A DNA stretch of 64,000 nt, from positions 24,698,001 through 24,762,000 of the forward strand of contig CM076152.1 in the NCBI GenBank assembly GCA_038025085.1, given 5' to 3'. The notes below the pieces were generated by a model. That model saw nothing but the letters and a program-made list of their open reading frames with translations. It made no database searches and was not told the origin of the DNA. Below, one piece after another: positions 24,824-38,952 of this stretch (its first letter is position 1; each line of letters begins with the position of its first letter). The position numbers and the translations under genes were made by a program. This stretch comes from Tetragonia tetragonoides. Taxonomy: Eukaryota > Streptophyta > Magnoliopsida > Caryophyllales > Aizoaceae.

Positions 24824-25925
24824 TTTGACTACACCAAGGATGTTTACAAGTACAAACAAGTTTTAACTCCACCTTTTTAATGCATTTATGCGTTTTAACA
24901 GCTCTTACAACTAGGGTGAAAGAGATTGAGTTCTTTTGTGTTGTATATTAAGAGAAATCACCCAAATGCTTTGTTTGCATTCATTTGAGTGAGAAACTAC
25001 ACCAAGGATGTTTACAAGTACAAACAAGCTTCAACTCAAGCTTTTGAATGCATTTACGCATTTTAACAGCTCCTAAAACTAGGGTGAAAGAGATTGAGTT
25101 CTTTTGTGTTGTATATTAAAAAAAAGCTCGCAAATGCTTTGTTTACATTCATTTGAGTGTGAAACTACCCCAAGGCTGTTTACAACTACAAACAAGCTTG
25201 AACTCAAGCTTTTGAATGCATTTAAGCGTTTTAAAAGCTCATACGACAAGGGTGAAAGAGATTGAGTTCTTTTGTGTTGTATATTAAATGAAGGCACCCA
25301 AATGTTTTCTTTGCATTCATTTGAGTGAGAAACTACACCAAAGATGTTTACAAGTACCAACAAGCTTCAACTGAAGCTTTTGAATGTATTTACGCGTTTT
25401 AAAAGCTCATATGACTAGGGTGAAAGAGATTGAGGTCTTTTATGTTGTATATTAAGAGAAAGAACCCAAATGCTTTGTTTGCATTCATTTGAGTGAGAAA
25501 CTACACCAAGGATGTTTACAAGTACAAACAAGCTTCAACTGAAGCTTTTTATTGCATTTAAGCATTTTAACAGCTCTTACGACTAGGGTGAAAGAGATTG
25601 AGTTCTTTTGTGTTGTATATTAAGAGAAAGCACAAAAATGCTTTGTTTGCATTCATTTGAGTGAGAAACTACACCAAGTATGTTTACAAGTACAAACAAG
25701 CTTCAACTCAAGCTTTTGAATGCATTTACGCGTTCTAAAAGCTCATATGACTAGGGTGAAAAAGATTGAGTTCTTTTGTGTTGTATATTAAGAGAAAGCA
25801 CCCAAAAGTTTGGTTGCATTCATTTGAGTGAGAAACTTAACCAAGGATGTTTACAAGTACAAACAAGCTTCAACTCAAGCTTTTTGAATGTATTTACGCG
25901 TTTTAACAGCTCTTATAAGCATTCA
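24824..25925 (-). repeat. Satellite block, - orientation
   Basis: Between six and seven units. It carries the marker ACTGAAGCTTTTTATTGC at 25,539 (copy B 53,691). Confidence 0.92.
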
Positions 25926-27337
25926 CGCGCAAACAAAGCATTTGGGTGCTTTCTCTTAATATACAACACAAAACACCTCAATCTCTTTCACCCTAATCGT
26001 AAGAGCTGTTAAAACGCGTAAATACATTAAAAAGCTTGAGTTGAAGCTTGTTTGTACTTGTAAACATCCTTGGTTAAGTTTCTCACTCAAATGAATCCAA
26101 ACAAAGCATTTGGGTGCTTTCTCTTAATATACAACACAAAAGACCTCAATCTCTTTCACCCTAGTCATATGAGCTTTTAAAACGCGTAAATGCATTCAAA
26201 AGCTTGAGTTGATGCTTGTTTGTACTTGTAAACATCCTTGGTATAGTTTCCCACTCCAATGAATGCAAACAAAGCTTTTGGGTGCTTTCTCTGAAAATAC
26301 AACACAAAAGAACTCAATCTCTTTCACCCTTGTCGTATGAGGTTTTAAAACGCGTATATGCATTCAAAAGGTGGAGTTAAAGCTTGTTTGTACTTGTAAA
26401 CATCCTTCGTGTAGTTTCTCACTCAAATGAATGCAAACAAAGCATTTGGGTGCTTTCTCTTAATATACAACACAAAATACTTCAATCTCTTTCACCCTAG
26501 TCATAAGAGCTTTTAAAACGCGTAAATACATTCAAAAGCTTGAGTTGAAGCTTGTTTGTACTTGTAAACATCCTTGATGTAGTTTCTCACTCCAATGAAG
26601 GCAAACAAAGCTTTTGGGTGCTTTCTCTGAAAACACAACACAAAAGAACTCAATCTCTTTCACCCTTGTCGTATGAGGTTTTAAAACGCATATATGCATT
26701 TAAAAGGTGGAGTTAAAGCTTGTTTGTACTTGTAAACATCCTTGGTGTAGTTTCTCACTCAAATGAATGCAAACAAAGCATTTGGGTGCTTTCTCTTAAT
26801 ATACAACACAAAAGACCTCAATCTGTTTCACCCTAATCGTAAGAGCTGTTAAAACGCGTAAATGCTTTCAAAAGCTTGAGTTGAAGCTTGTTTGTACTTG
26901 TAAACATCCTTGGTGTACTTTCTCACTCAAATGAATGCAAGCAAAGCATTTGGGTGCTTTCTCTTAATATACAACACAAAATACTTCAATCTCTTTCACC
27001 CTAGTCATAAGAGCTTTTAAAACGCGTAAATACATTCAAAAGCTTGAGTTGAAGCTTGTTTGTACTTGTAAACATCCTTGTAGTTTCTCACTCAAATGAA
27101 TGCAAACAAAGCATTTGGGTGCTTTCTCTTAATATACAACACAAAAGACCTCAATCTCTTTCACCCTAATCGTAAGAGCTGTTAAAACGCGTAAATACAT
27201 TCAAAAGCTTGAGTTGAAGCTTGTTTGTACTTGTAAACATCCTTGTTAGTTTCTCACTCAAATGAATGCAAACAAAGCATTTGGGTGCTTTCTCTTAATA
27301 TACAACACAAAAGACCTCAAATCTCTTTCACCCTACT
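25926..27337 (+). repeat. Satellite block, + orientation
   Basis: About eight units, entered through ATAAGCATTCACGCGCAAAC. Two units near 27,070 and 27,240 share a shortened AACATCCTTG(T)TAGTTTC. Confidence 0.9.
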
Positions 27338-27572
27338 TGTATTCATTTGTTTGCATTCATTTGAGTGTGAAACTACACCTAGGATGTTTACGAACTCAAG
27401 CTTTTGAATGCGTTTACGCGTTTTAAAACCTCATACAACTAGGGAGAAAAAGATTGAGTTCTTTTATGTTGTATATTAAGAGAAATCGTACGACTAGGGT
27501 GAAAGAGATTGAGTTCTTTTGTGTTGTATATTAAGAGAAAGCACCCAAAAGCTTTATTTGCATTCATTTGAT
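27338..27572 (-). repeat. Satellite block, - orientation
   Basis: Contains a deletion fusing GATGTTTACGAACTCAAGC (27,381) and another fusing AGAGAAATCGTACGACTAG. Both are also at 58,653 and 58,751. Confidence 0.88.
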
Positions 27573-29782
27573 TGTGAATACATTCAAAATTTTGAGTTGA
27601 AGCTTGTTTGTAATTGTAAACATCCTTGGTGTAGTTTCTCACTCCAATGAATGCAAACAAAGCTTTTGGGTGCTTTCTCTGAAAATACAACACAAAAGAA
27701 CTCAATCTCTTTCACCCTAGTCGTAAGACATGTTAAAACGCGTATATGCATTCAAAAGCTTAAGTTAAAGCTTGTTTGTACTTGTAAACATCCTTGGTGT
27801 AGTTTCTGACTCAAATTTTGAAAGCATTTACGCGTTTTAAAACCTCATACCAAGAACTTAAACACAAAAGACCTCAATCTTTTTCACCCTAGTCATATGA
27901 GCTTTTAAAACGCGTAAATGCATTCAAAAGCTTGAGTTGAAGCTTGTTTGTACTTGTAAACATTCTTGGTGTAGTTTCTCACTGAAATGAATGCAAACAA
28001 AGCTTTTGGTTGCTTTCTCTTAAAATACAACACAAAAGAACTCAATCTTTTTCACCCTAGTCGTATGATTTCTCTTAATATACAACACAAAAGAACTCAA
28101 TCTCTTTCACCCTAGTTGTAAGAGCTGTTAAAATGCGTAAATACAGTCAAAATTTTGAGTTGAAGCTTGTTTGTACTTGTAAACATCCATGGTGTAGTTT
28201 CTCACTCCAATGAATGCAAACAAAGCTTTTGGGTGCTTTCTCTAAAAATACAACACAAAAGAACTCAATCTCTTTCACCCTAATCGTAAGAGCTGTTAAA
28301 ACGCGTAATTACATTCAAAAGCTTGAGTTGAAGCTGGTTTGTACTTGTAAACATCCTTGGTTAAGTTTCTCACTCAAATGAATGCAAACAAAGCATTTGG
28401 GTGCTTTCTCTTAATATACAACACAAAAGAACTCAATCTTTTCACCCTAGTCATATGAGCTTTTAAAACTCGTAAATGCATTCAAAAGGTGGAGTTAAAG
28501 CTTGTTGGTACTTTTAAACATCCTTGGTGTAGTTTCGCACTCAAATGAATGGAAACAAAGAATTTGGGTGCTTTCTCTTAATCTACAACACAAAAGAACT
28601 CAATCTCTTTCACCCTAGTCATATGAGCTTTTAAAACGCGTAAATACATTCAAAAGCTCGAGTTGAAGCTTGTTTGTACTTGTAAACATCCTTGGTGTAG
28701 TTTCTCACTCCAATGAATGCAAACAAAGCTTTTGGGTGCTTTCTCTGAAAATACAACACAAAAGAATTCAATCTCTTTGACCCTAGTCGTATGAGGTTTT
28801 AAAACGCGTATATGCATTCAAAAGGTTGAGTTGAAGCTTGTTTGTACTTGTAAACATCCTTGGTTAAGTTTCTGACTCAAACGAATGCAAACAAAGCATT
28901 TGGGTGCTTTCTCTTAATATACAACACTAAAGAACTCAATCTTTTTCACCCTAGTCATATGAGCTTTTAAAACGCGTAAATGCATTCAAAAGCTTGAGTT
29001 TAAGCTTGTTTGTACTTGTAAACATCTTTGGTGTAGTTTCTCACTCAAATGCATGCAAAGAAAACATTTGGGTGCATTCTCTTAATATACAACACAAAAG
29101 AACTCAATCTCTTTCACCCTTGCCGTATGAGCTTTTAAAACGCTTAAATGCATTCAAAAGCTTGAGTTCAAGCTTGTTTGCAGTTGTAAACATCCTTGGG
29201 GTAGTTTCACACTAAAATGAATGTAAACAAAGCATTTGCGAGCTTTTTCTTAATATAAAACACAAAAGAACTCAATCTCTTTTCGCCTAGTCGTAAGAGC
29301 TGTTAAAACGCGTAAATGCATTCAAAAGCTTGAGTTGAAACTTGTTTGTACTTGTAAACATCCTTGGTGTAGTATCTCACTCAAATGAATGCAAACAAAC
29401 CATTTGGGTGATTTCTCTTTATATACAACACAAAAGAACTAAATCTCTTTCACCCTAGTTGTAAGAGCTGTTAAAATGTGTAAATGCATTCAAAAGGTGG
29501 AGTTAAAGCTTCTTTGTGCTTGTAAATATCCTTGGTGTAGTTTCTGTCTCAAATGAATGATAACAAAGCATTTGGGTGCTTTCTCTTAATATATCACACA
29601 AAAGAACTCAATCTCTTTCACCCTAGTTGTAAGAGCTGTTAAAATGCGTAAATGCATTCAAAAGCTTGAGTTGAAGCTTGTTTGTACTTGTAAACATCCT
29701 AGGTGTATTTTCACACTCAAATGAATGCAAACTAAGTTATTGGATGGTTTCTCAAAATATACAACACAAAAGAACTCCAATC
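27573..29782 (+). repeat. Satellite block, + orientation
   Basis: About 13 units. 27,812-27,858 is a minus fragment ending in CATACCAAGAACTTAAACAC, a junction also found at 58,969 and, reversed, at 38,946. Confidence 0.9.
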
Positions 29783-30485
29783 TGAGTAGGGTGAAAGAGA
29801 TTTGAGTTCTTTTGTGTTGTATATTAAAAGAAATGATCCAAGTACTTTGTTTGGATTCATTTGAGTATGAAACTACATGGAGATTGTTTTTAAAGTACAA
29901 ACAAGCTTCAACTCAAGCTTTTGAATGCATTTACGCGTTTTAAAAGCTTATACGAGTAGGGTGAAAGAGATTTGAGTTCTTTTGTGTTGTATATTAACAG
30001 AAAGCATCCAAATACTTTGTTTGCATTCATTTGAGTGTGAAACTACACCTAGGATGTTTACAAGTACAAACAAGCTTAAACTCAAGCTTTTGAATGCATT
30101 TACGCGTTTTAACAGCTCTTACGATTAGGGTGAAAGAGATTGAGTTCTTTTGTGTTGTATATTAAGAGAAAGCACCCAGATGCTTTGTTTGCATTCATTT
30201 AAGTGAGAAACTACACCAAGGATGTTTACAAGAACAAAAGACCTTCAACATAAGCTTTTGAATGCATTTACGAGTTTAGAATGCATTTACGCGTTTTAAA
30301 AGCTCTTACGACTAGGGTGAAACAGATTGAGTTCTTTTGTGTTGAAAATTAAGAGAATGCAACCAGATGCATTTGAATTCGTTTAATTGAGAAACTACAC
30401 CAAGGATGTTTACAAGTACAAACAAGCGTCAGCTTAAGCTTTTGAATGCATTTACGCGTTTTGACAGCTCTTACGACTAGGGCGA
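29783..30485 (-). repeat. Satellite block, - orientation
   Basis: About four units. It starts at a deletion (CTCCAATCTGAGTAGGG); copy B keeps about 183 bp more here (60,690-60,980). Confidence 0.9.
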
Positions 30486-30524
30486 AAGAACTCAATCTCT
30501 TTTCGCCTAGTCGTAAGAGCTGTT
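30462..30524. repeat. Near-palindromic switch point
   Basis: CAGCTCTTACGACTAGGGCG, a short centre (AAAGAACTCAATCTCTTT), then CGCCTAGTCGTAAGAGCTG form a stem of about 20 bp with one bulge, and the flanking minus and plus satellite extend the symmetry by hundreds of bases. Repeated at about 61,643-61,705. Confidence 0.88.
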
Positions 30525-31635
30525 AAAAAGCGTAAATGCATTCAAAAGCTTGAGTTGAAACTTGTTTGAACTTGTAATCATCCTTGGTGTAGTTTCTCAC
30601 TCAAATTAATGCAAAGAAAGCATTTGGGTGCTTTCTCTTAATATACAACACAAAAGACGTCAACTCTTTCACCCTAGTCGTAAGAGCTGTTAAAACGCGT
30701 AAATACATTCAGAATTTTGAGTTGAAGCTTGTTTGTACTTGTAAACATCCTTGGTGTAGTTTCTCACTCAAATAAATGCAAACAAAGCATTTGGGTGCTT
30801 TCTCTTAATATACAACAGAAAAGAACTCAATCTTTTTCACCCTAGTCATATGAGCTTTTAAAACGCGTAAATGCATTCAAAAGCTTGAGTTGAAGCTTGT
30901 TTGTACTTGCAAACATCCTTGGTGTAGTTTCTCCCTCAAATGAATGCAAACAAAGTATTTGGGTGCTTTCTCTTAATTTACAACACAAAAGAACTCAATC
31001 TCTTTCACCCTAGATGTAAGAGCTGTTAAAACGCGTAAATGCATTCAAAAGGTGGAGTTAAAGCTTGTTTGTACTTGTAAACATCCTTGGTGTAGTTTCT
31101 CACTCAAATGAATGCAAACAAAGCATTTGGGTGCTTTCTCTTAATATACAACACAAAAGACCTCAATCTCTTTCATCCTAGTCATATAAGCTTTTAAAAC
31201 GCGTAAATACATTCAAAAGCTTGAGTTGAAGCTTGTTGGTACTTGTAAACATCTTTGGTGTAGTTTCTCACTCAAATGAATGCAAAGAAAACATTTGGGT
31301 GCGTTCTCTTAATATACAACACAAAAGAACTCAATCTCTTTCACCGTTGTCGTATGAGCTTTTAAAACGCTTAAATGCATTCAAAAGCTTGAGTTGAAGC
31401 TTGTTTGTAGTTGTAAACATCTTTGGGGTGTATTCACAATCAAATGAATGCAAATAAAGCATTTGGGTGCTTTCTCTTAATATACAACACAAAAGACCTC
31501 AATCTCTTTCACCCTGATCGTAAGAGCTGTTAAAACGCGTAAATACATTCAAAAGCTTGAGTTGAAGCTTGTTTGTACTTGTAAACATCCTTGGTTAAGT
31601 TTCTCACTCAATGGATTGCAAACAAAGCTTTTGCT
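30486..31635 (+). repeat. Satellite block, + orientation
   Basis: About seven units; homology with copy B stops near 31,260. At 31,430 satellite is fused to the recurrent junction's TGTATTCACAATCAAATG. Confidence 0.9.
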
Positions 31636-32944
31636 TGCTTTGTATGCATTCATTTGAGTGAGAAACTACACCAAGGATGTTTACAAGTACAAACAAGCTT
31701 CAACTGAAGCTTTTTATTGCATTTAAGCATTTTAACAGCTCATATGACTAGGGTGAAAGAGATTGAGTTCTTTTGTGTTGTATATTAAGAGAAATCACCC
31801 AAATGGTTTGTTTGCATTTATTTGAGTGAGAAACTACACCAAGGATGTTTACAAGTACAAACAAGTTTCAACTCAAGCTTTTGAATGCATTTACGCGTTT
31901 TAACAGCTCATACGACTAGGCGAAATGAGATTGAGTTCTTTTGTGTTGTATATTAAGAAAAAGCTCGCAAATGCTTTGTTTACATTCATCTGAGTGTGAA
32001 ACTACCGCAAGGATGTTTACAACTACAAACAAGCTTGAACTCAAGTTTTTGAATGGATTTAAGCGTTTTAAAAGCTCATACGACAACTCTGAAAGAGATT
32101 GAGTTCTTTTGTGTTGTATATTAAGAGAACGCACCCAAATGCTTTGTTTGCATTCATTTGAGGGAGAAACTTAACCAAGGATGTTTACAAGTACAAGCAA
32201 GCTTCAACTCAAGCTTTTGATTGCATTTACGCGTTTTAAAACCTCATACAACTAGGCTGAAAGAGATTGAGTTCTTTTGTGTTGTATATTAAGAGAAATC
32301 ACAAAAATGCTTTGTTTGCATTCATTTGAGTGAGAAACTACACTAAGGATGTTTACAAGTACAAACAAGCTTCAACTCAAGCTTTTGAATGCATTTACGC
32401 GTTTTAAAAGCTCATATGACTAGGGTGAAAAAGCATGAGTTCTTTTCTGTTGTATATTAAGAGAAAGCATCCAAAAGCTTTGTTTGCATTCATTGGAGTG
32501 AGAAACTCAATCTCTTTTGTGTTTACAAGTACAAACAAGCTTCAACTCAAGCTTAAGAGAAAGCACTCAAATGCTTTGTTTGCATTCATTGGAGTGAGAA
32601 ACTACACCAAGGATGTTTACAAGTACAAACAAGCTTTAACTCCACCTTTTGAATGCATTTACGCGTTTTAACAGCTCTTACATCTAGGGTGAAAGAGATT
32701 GAGTTCTTTTGTTTTGTATATTAAGAGAAATCACCCAAATGGTTTGTTTGCATTCATTTGAGTGAGAAACTACACCAAGGATGTTTACAAGTACAAACAA
32801 GTTTCAACTCAAGCTTTTGAATGCATTTACGCGTTTTAACAGCTCTTATGACTAGGGTGATAGAGATTGAGTTCTTTTGTGTTGTATATTAAAAGAAAGC
32901 ACCCAAATGCTTTGTTTGCATTCATTTGAGTGAGAAACTACACC

Positions 32945-33640
32945 AAGGATGTTTACAAGCACAAACAAGCTTTAACTCCACCTTTTGAATGCATTTACGC
33001 ATTTTAACAGCTCTTACAACTAGGGTGAAAGAGATTGAGTTCTTTTGTGTTGTATATTAAGAGAAAGCACCCAAATGCTTTGTTTGCATTTATTTGAGTG
33101 AGAAACATAACCAAGGATGTTTACAAGTACAAACAAGCTTCAACTCAAGCTTCTGAATGTATTTACGCGTTTTAACAGCTTTTACGATTAGGGTGAAAGA
33201 GATTGAGGTCTTTTGTGTTGTATATTAAGACAATGCACCCAAATGCTTTGTTTGCATTCATTTGAGTGAGAAACTACACCAAGGATGTTTACAAGTACAA
33301 ACAAGCTTTAACTCCACCTTTTGAATGCATTTACGCATTTTAACAGCTCTTACAACTAGGGTGAAAGAGATTGAGTTCTTTTGTGTTGTATATTAAGAGA
33401 AAGCACCCAAATGCTTTGTTTGCATTTATTTGAGTGAGAAACTTAACCAAGGATGTTTACAAGTACAAACAAGCTTCAACTCAAGCTTTTGAATGTATTT
33501 ACGCGTTTTAACAGCTCTTGCGATTAGGGTGAAAGAGATTGAGGTCTTTTGTGTTGTATATTAAGACAAAGCACCCAAATGCTTTGTTTGCATTCATTTG
33601 AGTGAGAAACTACACCAAGGATGTTTACAAGTACAAACAA
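32945..33640 (-). repeat. 336-bp dimer repeat
   Basis: Rare variants repeat exactly 336 bp apart: TGCATTTATTTGAG at 33,085 and 33,421, and GACAATGCACCC / GACAAAGCACCC at 33,229 and 33,565. This is a two-unit higher-order repeat of two copies. Confidence 0.88.
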
Positions 33641-33689
33641 GCTTTAACTCCACCTTTTGAATGCATTTACGCGTTTTAACAGCTCTCAC

Positions 33690-35519
33690 ATCTAGGGTGA
33701 AAGAGATTGAGGTCTTTTGTGTTGTATATTAAGAGAAATCACACAAATGCTTTGTTTGCATTCATTTGAGTTGAAGCTTGTTTGTACTTGTAAAATTTTG
33801 AGTATGAAACTACACCTAGAATGTTTTAAATGTACAAACATGCTTCAACTCAAGCTTTTGAATGCATTTACGCGTTTTAAAAGCTCATACGAGTAGGGTA
33901 AAAGAGATTTGAGTTCTTTTCTGTAGTACATTAAGAGAAAGCATCCAAATACTTTGTTTGGATACATTTGAGTGTGAAACTGCACCTAGGATGTTTACAA
34001 GTAGAAACAAGCTTCAACTCGGGCTTTTGAATGCATTTACGCGTTTTAAAAGCTCATATGACTAGGGTGAAAAAGATTGAGTACTTTTGTGTTGTATTTT
34101 AAGAGAAAGCAACCAAAAGCTTTGTTTGCATTCATTTGAGTGACAAACTACACCAAGGATGTCTACAAGCACAAACAAGCTTTAACTCCACCTTTTGAAT
34201 GCATTTACGCGTTTTGACAGCTCATACGAGTAGGGTGAAAGAGATTTGAGTTCTTTTGTGTTGTATATTAAGAGAATGCATCCAAATACTTTGTTTGCAG
34301 TCATTTGAGTGAGAAACTACACCAAGGATGTTTACAAGTACAAACAAGCTTTAACTCCACCTTTTGAATGCATTTACGCGTTTTAACAGCTCTTACATCT
34401 AGGGTGAAAGAGATTGAGTTCCTTTGTGTCGTATATTAAGAGAAAGCACCCAAATGCTTTGATTGCATTCATTTGAGGGAGAAACTACACCAAGGATGTT
34501 TACAAGTACAAACAAGCTTTAACTCAACCTTTTGAATGCATTTACGCATTTTAACAGCTCTTACAACTAGGGGTGAAACTGATTGAGTTCTTTTGTGTTG
34601 TATATTAAGAGAAATCACACAAATGCTTTGGTTGCATTCATTTGAGTGAGAAACTACACCAAAAATGTTTACAAGTACAAACAAGCTTCAACTCATGCTT
34701 TTGAATGCATTTACGCGTTTTAAAAGCTCATATGCCTAGGGTGAAAAAGATTGAGTTCTTTTGTGTTGTATTTTAAGAGAAAGCAACCAAAAGCTTTGTT
34801 TGTATTCATTTCAGTGAGAAACTATACCAAGAATGTTTACAAGCACAAACAAGCTTCAACTCAAGCTTTTGAATGCATTTACGCGTTTTAAAACTCATAT
34901 GACTAGGGTGAAAGTGATTGAGTTCTTTTGTGTTGTATATTAAAAGAAAGCACCCAAATGCTTTGTTTGCATTTATTTGAGTGAGAAACTTAACCAAGGT
35001 TGTTTACGAGTACAAACAAGCTTCAACTCAAGCTTTTGAATGTATTTACGCGTTTTAACAGCTCTTACGATTAGGGTGAAAGAGATTGAGGTCTTTTGTG
35101 TTGTATATTAAGAGAAATCACACAAATGCTTTGTTTGCATTCATTTGAGTTGAAGCTTGTTTGTACTTGTAAAATCTTGAGTATGAAACTACACCTAGAA
35201 TGTTTTAAATGTACAAACATGCTTCAACTCAAGCTTTTGAATGCATTTACGCGTTTTAAAAGCTCATACGAGTAGGGTAAAAAAGATTTGAGTTCTTTTG
35301 TGTTGTACATTAAGAGAAAGCATCCAAATACTTAGTTTGGATACATTTGAGTGTGAAACTGCACCTAGGATGTTTACAAGTACAAACAAGCTTCAACTCA
35401 AGCTTTTGAATGCATTTACGCGTTTTAAAAGCTCATATGACTAGGTGAAAAAGATTGTGTTCTTTTGTGTTGTATTTTAAGAGAAAGCAACCAAAAGCTT
35501 TGTTTGTATTCATTTCAGT
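33690..35519 (-). repeat. Block repeated at 1,379-bp spacing
   Basis: 33,690-34,140 matches 35,069-35,519. Both carry a 30-bp flipped piece (GAGTTGAAGCTTGTTTGTAC at 33,768 / 35,147), the altered word AAATGTACAAACATGC and GATACATTTGAGTGTG (33,961 / 35,340). Confidence 0.88.
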
Positions 35520-38500
35520 GAGAAACTACACCAAGAATGTTTACAAGTACATACAAGCTTCAACTCAAGCTTTTGAATGCATTTACGCGTTTTAAAACTC
35601 ATATGACTAGGGTGAAAAAGATTGACTTCTTTTGTGCTGTATATTAAGAGAAACACCCAAATGCTTTGTTTGCATTCATTTGAGTGAGAAACTTAACCAA
35701 GGATGTATACAAGTACAAACAAGCTTCAACTCAAGCTTTTGAATGTATTTACGCGTTTTAACAGCTCTTACGATTAGAGTGAAAGAGATTGAGGTCTTTT
35801 GTGTTGTACAATAAGAGAAAGCACCCAAATGCTTTGTTTGCATTCATTTGAGTGAGAAACTACACCAAGGATGTTTACAAGTACAAACAAGCTTTAACTC
35901 CCACCTTTTGAATGCATTTACGCGTTTTAACAGCTCTTACATCTAGGGTGAAAGAGATTGAGTTCTTTTGTGTTGTATATTAAGAGAAATCACACAAATG
36001 CTTTGTTTGCATTCATTTCAGTGAGAAACTACACCAAGTATGTTTACAAGCACAAACAAGGTTCAACTCAAGCTTTTGAATGCATTTACGCGTTTTAAAA
36101 GCTCATATGACTAGGGTGAAAAAGATTGAGTACTTTTGCGTTGTACTTTAAGAGAAAGCAACGAAAAGCTTTGTTTGCATTCATTTCAATGAGAAACTAC
36201 ACCAAGAATATTTACAAGTGCAAACAAGTTTCAACTCAAGCTTTTGAATGCAATTACGCGTTTTAAAAGCTCATATGACTAGGGTGAAAGAGATTGAGGT
36301 CTTTTGTGTTGTATATTAAGAGAAAGCACCCAAATGCTTTGTTTGCATTCATTTGAGTTAGAAACTACACCAAGGATGTTTACAAGTACAAACAAGCTTT
36401 AACTCCACCTTTTGAATGCATTTACGCGTTTTAACAGCTCTTACATCTAAGGTGAAAGAGATTGAGTTCTTTTGTGTTGTATATTAAGAGAAAGCACCCA
36501 AAAGATTTGTTGGCATTCATTGGAGTGAGAAACTACACCAAGGATGTTTACAAGTACAAACAAGCATCAACTCAAGCTTTTGAATGTATTTACGCGTTTT
36601 AAAATTTCATATGACTAGGGTGAAACAGATTGAGGTCTTTTGTGTTGCATATTAAGAGAAATCACACAAATGCTTTGTTTGCTTTCATTTGAGTGAGAAA
36701 CTACACCAAGAATGTTTGCAAGTACAAAAAAACTTCAATTCAAGCTTTTGAAAGCATTTACGAGTTTTAAAACCTCATATGACTAGGGTGAAAAAGATTG
36801 AGATCTTTTGTGTTGTATTTTAAGAGAAAGCAACCAAAAGCTTTGTTTGCATTCATTTCAGTGAGAAACTACACGAAGAATGTTTACAAGTACAAACAAG
36901 CTTCAACGCAACCTTTTGAATGCATTTACGCGTTTTAAAAGCTCATATGACTAGGGTGAAAAAGATTGAGTTCTTTTGTGTTGTATATTAAGAGAACGCA
37001 CCCAAATGTTTTGTTTGCATTCATTTCAGTGAGAAACTACACCAAAAATGTTTACAAGTACAAACAAACTTCAACTCAAGCTTTTCAATGCATTTACGCG
37101 TTTTAAAAGCTCATATGACTAGGGTGAAAGAGATTCAGTTCTTTTGTGTTGTATATTAAGAGAAAGCACCCAAATGCTTTGTTTACATTCATTTGAGTGT
37201 GAAACTACCCCAAGGATGTTTACAACTACAAACAAGCTTGAACTCAAGCTTTTGAATGCATTTAAGCTTTTTAAAAGCTCATACGACAAGGGTGAAAGAG
37301 ATTGAGTTCTTTTGTGTTGTATTTTAAGAGAACGCACCCAAATGCTTTGTTTGCATTCATTTGTGTGAGAAACTTAACCAAGGATGTTTACAAGTACAAA
37401 CAAGCTTCAACTCAAGCTTTTGAATGCATTTACGCGTTTTAAAAGCTCATATGACTAGGGTGAAAGAGATTGAGGTCTTTTGTGTTGTGTATTAAGAGAA
37501 AGCACCCAAATACTTTGTTTGCATTCAGTTGAGTGAGAAACTACCCCAAGGATGTTTAGAAGTACAAACAAGCTTCAACTCCACCTTTTGAATGCATTTA
37601 CGCGTTTTAACAGCTCTTACATCTAGGGTGAAAGAGATTGAGTTCTTTTGTGTTGTATATTAAGAGAAAGCACCCAAATGCTTTGTTTGCATTCATTTGA
37701 GTGAGAAACTACACCAAGGATGTTTACAAGCACAAACAAGCTTTAACTCCACCTTTTTAATGCATTTACGCATTTAACAGCTGTTACAACTAGGGTGAAA
37801 GAGATTGAGTTCTTTTGTGTTGTATATTAAGAGAAGTCATCCAAATGGTTTGTTTGCATTCATTAGAGTGAGAAACTACATTAAAGATGTTTACAAGTAC
37901 AAACAAGCTTTAACTCCACCTTTTGAATGCATATACGCGTTTTGAAACCTCATACGACTAGGGTGAAAGAGATTGAGTTCTTTGGTGTTGTATTTTCAGA
38001 GAAAGCACCCAAAAGCTTTGTTTGCATTCATTGGAGTGAGAAACTACACCAAGGATGTTTACAAGTACAAATAAGCTTCAACTCAAAATTATGAATGTAT
38101 TTACGCGTTTTAACAGCTCGTACGATTAGGGTGAAAGAGATTGAGGTCTTTTGTTTTGTATATTAAGAGAAAGCACCCAAATGCTTTGTTTACATTCATT
38201 TGAGTGAGAAACTACACCAAAGATGTTTACAAGTACCAACAAGCTTCAACTAAAGCATTTGAATGCATATACGCGTTTTAAAACCTCATACGACTAGGGT
38301 GAAAGAGATTGAGTTCTTTTGTGTTGTATTTTCAGAGAAAGCACCTACAAGTACAAACAAGCTTTAACTCCACCTTTTGAATACATATACGCGTTTTAAA
38401 ACCTCATACGACTAGGGCGAAAGAGATTGAGTTCTTTTGTGTTGTATTTTCAAAGAATCCATCCGATAACTTTGTTTGCATTCATTTGAGTGAGAAACTA

Positions 38501-38952
38501 AACCAAGGATGTTTACAAGTACAAACAAGCTTCAACTCAAGCTTTTGAATGCAATTACGCGTTTTAACAACTCTTACGACTAGGGTGAAAGAGATTGAGT
38601 TTTTTTGTGTTGTATATTAAGAGAAAGCACCCAGATGCTTTGTTTGCATTCATTTGAGTTAGAAACATAACCAAGGATGTTTACAAGTACAAACAAGGTT
38701 CAACTCAAGCTTTTGAATGTATTTACGCGTTTTAACAGCTGTTACTATTAGGGTGAAAGAGATTGAGGTCTTTTGTGTTGTATATTAAGAGAAAGCACCC
38801 AAATGCTTTGTTTGGATTCATTTGAGGGAGAAACTACACCAAGAATGTTTACAAGTACAAACAAGCTTCAACTCAAGCTTTTGAATGCATTTACGCGTTT
38901 TATAAGCTCATATGACTAGGGTGAAAAAGATTGAGGTCTTTTGTGTTTAAGT

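Larger units (their letters stand above)
4495..31260 (+). repeat. Long-range duplication, copy A
   Basis: This segment is collinear, in the same orientation, with 42,788-62,406. Shared landmarks in order are: the switch at 4,630-4,660; CTCTAGTGAATGC at 5,251; the short inverted piece at 10,541; the inverted piece at 14,901; the spacer near 16,007; the switch near 16,965; the copia fragment at 23,058; the switch at 27,391; and the near-palindrome at 30,483. Copy A is about 7.1 kb longer, mainly because of extra satellite in 5.3-10.5 kb, 11.1-14.9 kb and 18.8-20.9 kb. Ends are approximate because flanking satellite resembles itself everywhere. Confidence 0.9.
31636..38952 (-). repeat. Satellite block, - orientation (7.3 kb, longest run)
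   Basis: About 43 units between the two long-range copies. The only flips are 33,767-33,797 and 35,146-35,176. It contains 336-bp dimers near 33 kb and the 1,379-bp-spaced block. Confidence 0.93.
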
